Assembly (NCBI RefSeq): GCF_002979455.1 | Contig: NZ_PCOU01000019.1 | Span: 42,412 to 106,411, forward strand | Source of the DNA: Chryseobacterium sp. MYb7 | Lineage (GTDB): Bacteria; Bacteroidota; Bacteroidia; Flavobacteriales; Weeksellaceae | Direction: 5' to 3' | DNA: 64,000 bases | Shown: positions 60,616-64,000 of the stretch, piece by piece | Layout: each line of letters begins with the position of its first letter | Numbering within the stretch: the first letter of the stretch is position 1 | The notes under the pieces: model-generated | What the model saw: only the letters and a program-made list of their open reading frames with translations | What the model was told of the DNA's origin: nothing | Databases searched by the model: none | Position numbers and translations under genes: made by a program

Positions 60616-60643
60616 AAAGACCTCAGAAATGAGGTCTTTTTTT
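60616..60643 (+). terminator. Intrinsic terminator after the DUF5684 gene
   Basis: AAAGACCTCA-GAAA-TGAGGTCTTT with seven T residues. The similar AGACTTCA-GAAA-TGAAGTCT hairpin recurs at 62278. Confidence 0.85.
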
Positions 60644-60780
60644 ATTTCTAATTGGGAAATATGGACTCCTGGATGATGTTAAGTTCTAAATAAAATATCT
60701 TCATAAACTGTTAAATATTTATATGTGAAAAAAAATATACAATTAATTATCTCATTTTTAATTGATTATGTTTTGTGTTG

Positions 60781-60788
60781 TATATTTG
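60781..60788 (+). promoter_or_regulatory. Promoter-like segment of the first duplicated unit
   Basis: GTGTTGTATATTTGT (TATATTTG at 60781-60788), the same 15 bases as at 62510-62524, and both continue into a T-run-rich stretch. It lies 321 bases before the TPR gene; a nearer box TATTTTTG (61009-61016) is 93 bases before it. The 513-bp gap 60597-61109 is otherwise very AT-rich and shows no gene. Confidence 0.5.
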
Positions 60789-61109
60789 TTGTAGTCAGTT
60801 TTTTTGTTTCGAAATTGTATTATTCTCATTTTGTGCCACAAAATAACTAAAACACAAGTGATAAAAAAAGAGTTATTGTGATACTAAATATAGTATATCA
60901 TGAGCCTTTTTCTAATGGGCTAATATTCCTAATTCTATAGCGGTTAAAAAAATAATTGTAGCATTTATTTTAAAATTAAAAATTGATAATAATTAATTTT
61001 TAATTTATTATTTTTGTTAAATATATTTATTTATATGTATATTTTAACTATTTATTTAATTTATATGTGTTTTTGTTAAGATTGGTAATTATTCAATTTT
61101 AAATTTAAT

Positions 61110-62141
61110 ATGAAAAAAAAAATCCTCATTATGATCTTTTTGGTGATGAACTTTTCATTATATAATGCGCAGCAATATACTGTAAAACAGATAGATAGTT
61201 TAATTAGTTGTATTGCTGAAAGAGCACATACTGAAAAAAATGAGAATAATATCATTGCATTAAGTAACAGAAACTACAAAATTTCTCAAAAAGCAAATTA
61301 TCCTAAAGGGATGGTAAGAAGCAGGATTATTCTTTCTGAATATTATTTTAATACGGGTAATTATGAAAAGGCTATTCAATATGCTCAACAAATTGAAGAC
61401 GAGGCTTCGAATATAAATGATTATAAAAGTATTTGCACAGGATTAAGAATTGCTGCGATCACTTATCATATTGTGTTGGGATTTGATAAAGAGGCACAGG
61501 AAATGATAACCAGAGCCTTTTCTATTGCCGATAAAATATCTGAACCTGATGATTTTTATCAGACAAGAGGAGATTTATACCGGGCTAAAGGTGACATTGC
61601 TTATTATAGTAATACTAAAAATAGGATTCCAGATTTTTTTAACTATACTAAGAAAGCATTAATCGAATTTTCAAAAATTAAAAATATTCAAACCCGTAAT
61701 AATTCTTTGGGTGAAGCCTATTCAGATTTGGGGGTTGTTTATATTGAAAAAAAAATGTTTGATTCTGCTTATCATTACTTGAATATATCTCTAGATCTGG
61801 CTAGAATTGATAAAAACTACTATAATGAATGTGTTGCGTTAAACGGATTAGCTCTTGCTTCATCTAAGCAGAAAAATTATCAGCAGACAATTAGTTACCT
61901 GGAAACATTAATAGCCATTTCTAAGAAAGTTAATCAGCCTGTTATTTTAAAACTCGCATATAAGAGTATGGAAACTTCCTATAATCATTTAGGAAACAAA
62001 GAAAAAGAACTGGAGTATCTGGCTAAATATACTAAACCAAGTGATAGCATAGCCTCAGTGGATAAATTAATGAAAGATGTATCTATCCGAAAAATTAAAG
62101 ATAGCGTGAGCAAAAATGAGATATATAAGCCGTATATGTAA
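61110..62141 (+). CDS. TPR-repeat protein, truncated regulator fused to a decayed HTH gene
   Basis: A 343-residue exported protein: signal peptide (MKKKILIMIFLVMNFSLYNAQ), then TPR-like helix pairs through about residue 310 ('YNECVALNGLALASSKQKNYQQTISYLETLIAI...LGNKEKELEYLAKYTKPSDSIASVDKLMKDVS'). In flavobacterial TPR regulators this point leads into a transmembrane helix, coiled coil and LuxR/AraC-type HTH; here those are missing. The final residues (IKDSVSKNEIYKPYM) come from the 5' part of a copy of the gene at 63154, read until a frameshift. Likely a broken regulator; a purely TPR-secreted product remains possible. Confidence 0.75.
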   Translation: MKKKILIMIFLVMNFSLYNAQQYTVKQIDSLISCIAERAHTEKNENNIIALSNRNYKISQKANYPKGMVRSRIILSEYYFNTGNYEKAIQYAQQIEDEASNINDYKSICTGLRIAAITYHIVLGFDKEAQEMITRAFSIADKISEPDDFYQTRGDLYRAKGDIAYYSNTKNRIPDFFNYTKKALIEFSKIKNIQTRNNSLGEAYSDLGVVYIEKKMFDSAYHYLNISLDLARIDKNYYNECVALNGLALASSKQKNYQQTISYLETLIAISKKVNQPVILKLAYKSMETSYNHLGNKEKELEYLAKYTKPSDSIASVDKLMKDVSIRKIKDSVSKNEIYKPYM

Positions 62142-62224
62142 TTTTTTAAATTGTACAGAAAAAGAAGTACTCGAAATGTTTTCAAAAATACAATTGCGAG
62201 TTGGAAAAAATAATTTGTTTAAAT
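62094..62224 (+). pseudogene. Remnant of the two-gene HTH cassette, internally deleted
   Basis: 62094-62178 matches 63187-63273 (start region of the 141-residue HTH gene) with a 2-base loss that breaks the frame. Directly after, 62184-62224 (AAATACAATTGCGAGTTGG...) matches 63883-63922, the very end of the 107-residue HTH gene, at about nine of ten bases. So an ancestral copy of the pair lost about 600 internal bases. Confidence 0.8.
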
Positions 62225-62277
62225 AAGTAGGCAATGATAATTAGATTCCAAATAATTAATTGTAAGTAAAACATTAT

Positions 62278-62302
62278 AGACTTCAGAAATGAAGTCTTTT
62301 TA
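62278..62302 (+). terminator. Intrinsic terminator after the decayed cassette
   Basis: AGACTTCA-GAAA-TGAAGTCT followed by TTTTTAT; same loop and layout as the hairpin at 60616-60643. Confidence 0.75.
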
Positions 62303-62515
62303 TATTCCAAATAGGAATTTTTAACTTATGAGAAGATTAAATCATAAAGAAATTACGTGTTATATTCATATTTTTTATAAAAACATTGAAATAAAGAAAT
62401 GTTTTCTTTGTAAATGATTAAATATTTCCTTTTCTAAGAACCTTAATAAATGAATGGTTAATTCTTAGTTTTTAAGTTTAATGCTTTGTATTCCAGTGTG
62501 TTATTTAAGGTGTTG

Positions 62516-62523
62516 TATATTTG
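62516..62523 (+). promoter_or_regulatory. Promoter-like segment of the second duplicated unit
   Basis: TATATTTG within GTGTTGTATATTTGT, the repeated segment also seen at 60775-60789. No long frame follows for over 600 bases. Confidence 0.5.
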
Positions 62524-63153
62524 TGTTATCTGTTTTTTTGGATTTTTTTTTTATTTTTTTTTGCTTTGTGACCTTAAAATTTACAAAAGTTGAAAAAAAG
62601 CAGTTACAATATGCATTCATTAATTTTCGAATAAGTAGGGGTTAAACTAAAAATTCTGTGAGAATTCTATAGATGATTAGTAAGCATGTTGTTAATCCGG
62701 ATGTAGAGCATTTAATTATCCAAGAATACGGAAGATCAATTGGCTTTACTGATAAATACATAGCCTATTGAATTTTAATGCCTTCTGTGGCTGAAAAGAT
62801 ATGAAAAATCTATCCTATCTTACTTTTTAACTTTTTCAAATTTTAATAAATAAAAAAACAAAGAAAATCAGGCAAGGCTTAATTTATATTACAGGTTCCC
62901 TTTGTTTCTAAACCTGTAATATGTGACATTATATAATTGTTACTAGTAAGTTCAGAATCTTATAAAGTAGTTCATCCAATTATATATTGAATTAGGTGAA
63001 AAAATTTTAAAAACACATTAATGAAAAGCAATAAGACAAGTAGATTTTTTCATTCCCTCCATTAAAATTTGTCTTGTTGCTTTTTCTAACAAATGAAAGA
63101 AAGTAATTATTAATCAGTTGGTTTTAGAAATAAACCATACATAATCTAAATCT
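62524..63153 (+). other. AT-rich noncoding interval, possible untranslated transcript
   Basis: No substantial gene. It holds a 32-codon frame at 62673-62771 (MISKHVVNPDVEHLIIQEYG...) without a visible ribosome site; a perfect 12-bp inverted repeat ATATTACAGGTT/AACCTGTAATAT (62886-62897 and 62911-62922); and a strong terminator at 63024-63086. A transcript from 62516 would thus be about 550 nt and largely untranslated. Confidence 0.45.
63024..63086 (+). terminator. Hairpin terminator upstream of the HTH pair
   Basis: AAAAGCAATAAGACAA (63024-63039) pairs with TTGTCTTGTTGCTTTT (63069-63084), one G-T wobble, followed by T-rich sequence. It ends 68 bases before the ATG at 63154. Confidence 0.7.
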
Positions 63154-63579
63154 ATGAATCTGAAAAATCTGAATATTGGATCACTCATTAAAGATAGTGT
63201 GAGCAAAAATGAGATAGATATAAGCCGTATATGTAATTTTTTTAATTGTACAGAAAAGGAAGTACTCGAAATGTATTCTTCACCTTCTTTAGATACAGAA
63301 GTATTATTGCGTTGGTCAAAACTTCTTGAATATGACTTCTTTAGACTCTATTCTCAGCATTTGATTTTATACGCACCTCAGTCTTCCATGGAATATGTAC
63401 AAAAGAAAAAAGTAGATAGCTCACTTCCTGCTTTTCGGAAAAATCTTTATACTAAAGAAATTGTAGAATTTGTATTGGAAAAAATTAAAAAAGGAGAAAT
63501 GACCAAATCAGAAGTGATTACAAAATATAAGATACCTAGAAATACATTGTATAATTGGTTAGTAAAATATAATGAATAA
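63154..63579 (+). CDS. HTH protein, first gene of a two-gene cassette
   Basis: A 141-residue protein. The N-terminal part ('LIKDSVSKNEIDISRICNFFNCTEKEVLEMYSSPSLDTEVLLRWSKLLEYDFFRLYSQHLILYAP') reads like an XRE-type helical domain ('ISRICNFFNCTEKEVLEMY'), and the C-terminus ('MTKSEVITKYKIPRNTLYNWLVKYNE') is a homeodomain/transposase-type HTH. No catalytic DDE residues are present, so it is a DNA-binding protein, not a full transposase. A decayed copy lies at 62094. The second HTH gene follows by 17 bp. Confidence 0.8.
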   Translation: MNLKNLNIGSLIKDSVSKNEIDISRICNFFNCTEKEVLEMYSSPSLDTEVLLRWSKLLEYDFFRLYSQHLILYAPQSSMEYVQKKKVDSSLPAFRKNLYTKEIVEFVLEKIKKGEMTKSEVITKYKIPRNTLYNWLVKYNE

Positions 63580-63596
63580 GAAAAACAACAAATGAT

Positions 63597-63920
63597 ATGA
63601 CAAAATGTATCCCGGATTATAAAAAGATCTATACAGATCTTATTAATGAAAAATACCCAGAGAAAAAAGAGGCATTTAAAATTATATTTTCTAAAAAAGA
63701 CTTTTCATTACTCGATGTGATGACCTGTAGCAAGATGCTTTTGGGAAAAGAAGATGAAGATACTTTTATATTTAATCAGAAACTTCACTCCTTTGATCAG
63801 GAATCTATCCTGAAAATACTGGATTACCAAAAAAGACATAAGTGTAACAATACTGAACTTGCCCGACATTTTAAAATAAGCAGAAATACAGTTGCAAGTT
63901 GGAAAAAGAGATTTGTTTAA
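63597..63920 (+). CDS. HTH protein, second gene of the cassette
   Basis: A 107-residue protein ending in 'CNNTELARHFKISRNTVASWKKRFV', an HTH of the same kind as in its upstream neighbour (I[SP]RNT[VL]xxW in both). The first 75 residues are helical and charged with no motif I recognise. It probably acts with the 141-residue protein in transcriptional or element control. The final 80 bases of the window hold no further gene. Confidence 0.78.
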   Translation: MTKCIPDYKKIYTDLINEKYPEKKEAFKIIFSKKDFSLLDVMTCSKMLLGKEDEDTFIFNQKLHSFDQESILKILDYQKRHKCNNTELARHFKISRNTVASWKKRFV

Positions 63921-64000
63921 ATAGAAGTCATCTTGACTTTTTCAAAAATTATATTTTTTATTTGAAATAAAAAAAGGGATTAGGAAATTAGAGTCGCTAA

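Noticed and set aside
63154..63920. A complete insertion sequence
   Set aside because: Both proteins have HTH domains only; no DDE or tyrosine/serine recombinase residues, no terminal inverted repeats found around them.

Overview
The window comes from a low-GC flavobacterium, almost certainly Chryseobacterium or a close Weeksellaceae relative. The signs are: many TAnnTTTG (-7) promoters a short distance before start codons; type IX secretion (T9SS) C-terminal sorting tails ('YPNPA..., GxYxxxI'); gliding-motility genes gldF/gldG; lipoprotein signals; HmuY haem proteins; and a protein-glutaminase nearly identical in layout to the enzyme known from Chryseobacterium proteolyticum. It reads as ordinary chromosome, with no tRNA, rRNA, CRISPR array or complete insertion sequence recognised.

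Layout. 0-10 kb: the end of a Crp/Fnr regulator, a secreted glycosylasparaginase, a lipoprotein, cutC, a GxxExxY protein overlapping a GH2 beta-mannosidase, an AEC transporter and priA. 10-20 kb: PBP4-type DD-peptidase, two T9SS cargo proteins (one an M1 peptidase), a JmjC-like cupin protein, kbl, a HemJ-like membrane protein and gldFG. 20-24 kb: XRE regulator, two uncharacterised proteins, then an Rrf2 regulator with a small ORF and a TauE/SafE exporter. 24-35 kb: a haem-acquisition locus. Two T9SS-secreted proteins are read leftward and hmuR-hmuY-hmuT-hmuU-hmuV-methyltransferase-hmuS rightward, with matching Fur-like sites at both leftward promoters, followed by a ChaN-like haem/iron protein. 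35-41 kb: an exported deformylase-like protein lacking the metal-binding Cys, the nitroreductase-ohrR-ohr peroxide operon with OhrR-like operators, an SDR enzyme, and protein-glutaminase followed by a small lipoprotein that looks like a free copy of its propeptide.

41-50 kb is a leftward trp operon, trpL-E-G-D-C-F-(orf)-(GNAT)-B-A, headed by a leader peptide with three consecutive Trp codons and an intrinsic terminator (attenuator). lipB follows with its own promoter. 50-60 kb: envelope lipoproteins including a cytochrome c, rlmF, lysS, a ClbS-like protein, cydAB and gyrB. 60-64 kb is very AT-rich. It holds a TPR-protein gene truncated and fused to a decayed copy of a two-gene HTH cassette, whose intact copy lies at the right edge, with a matching promoter segment in front of each unit.

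Intergenic regions carry several families of short palindromic interspersed repeats: TTTAAACGC...GCGTTTAAA (three copies), GATTCC[TAC]GGAATGGACAA (three copies), TGTCATTCTGA, TTGGCTTTAGCCAA, and a CAACCTGCAACC-type repeat that has entered the trpF and trpG reading frames or leaders. The most notable items are the trp attenuator, the free-standing propeptide homologue next to protein-glutaminase, the HTH-cassette duplication/fusion, the Cys-to-Asp secreted deformylase homologue, and a shared CTAC-N7-GTAG operator linking the Rrf2 locus to two other loci.
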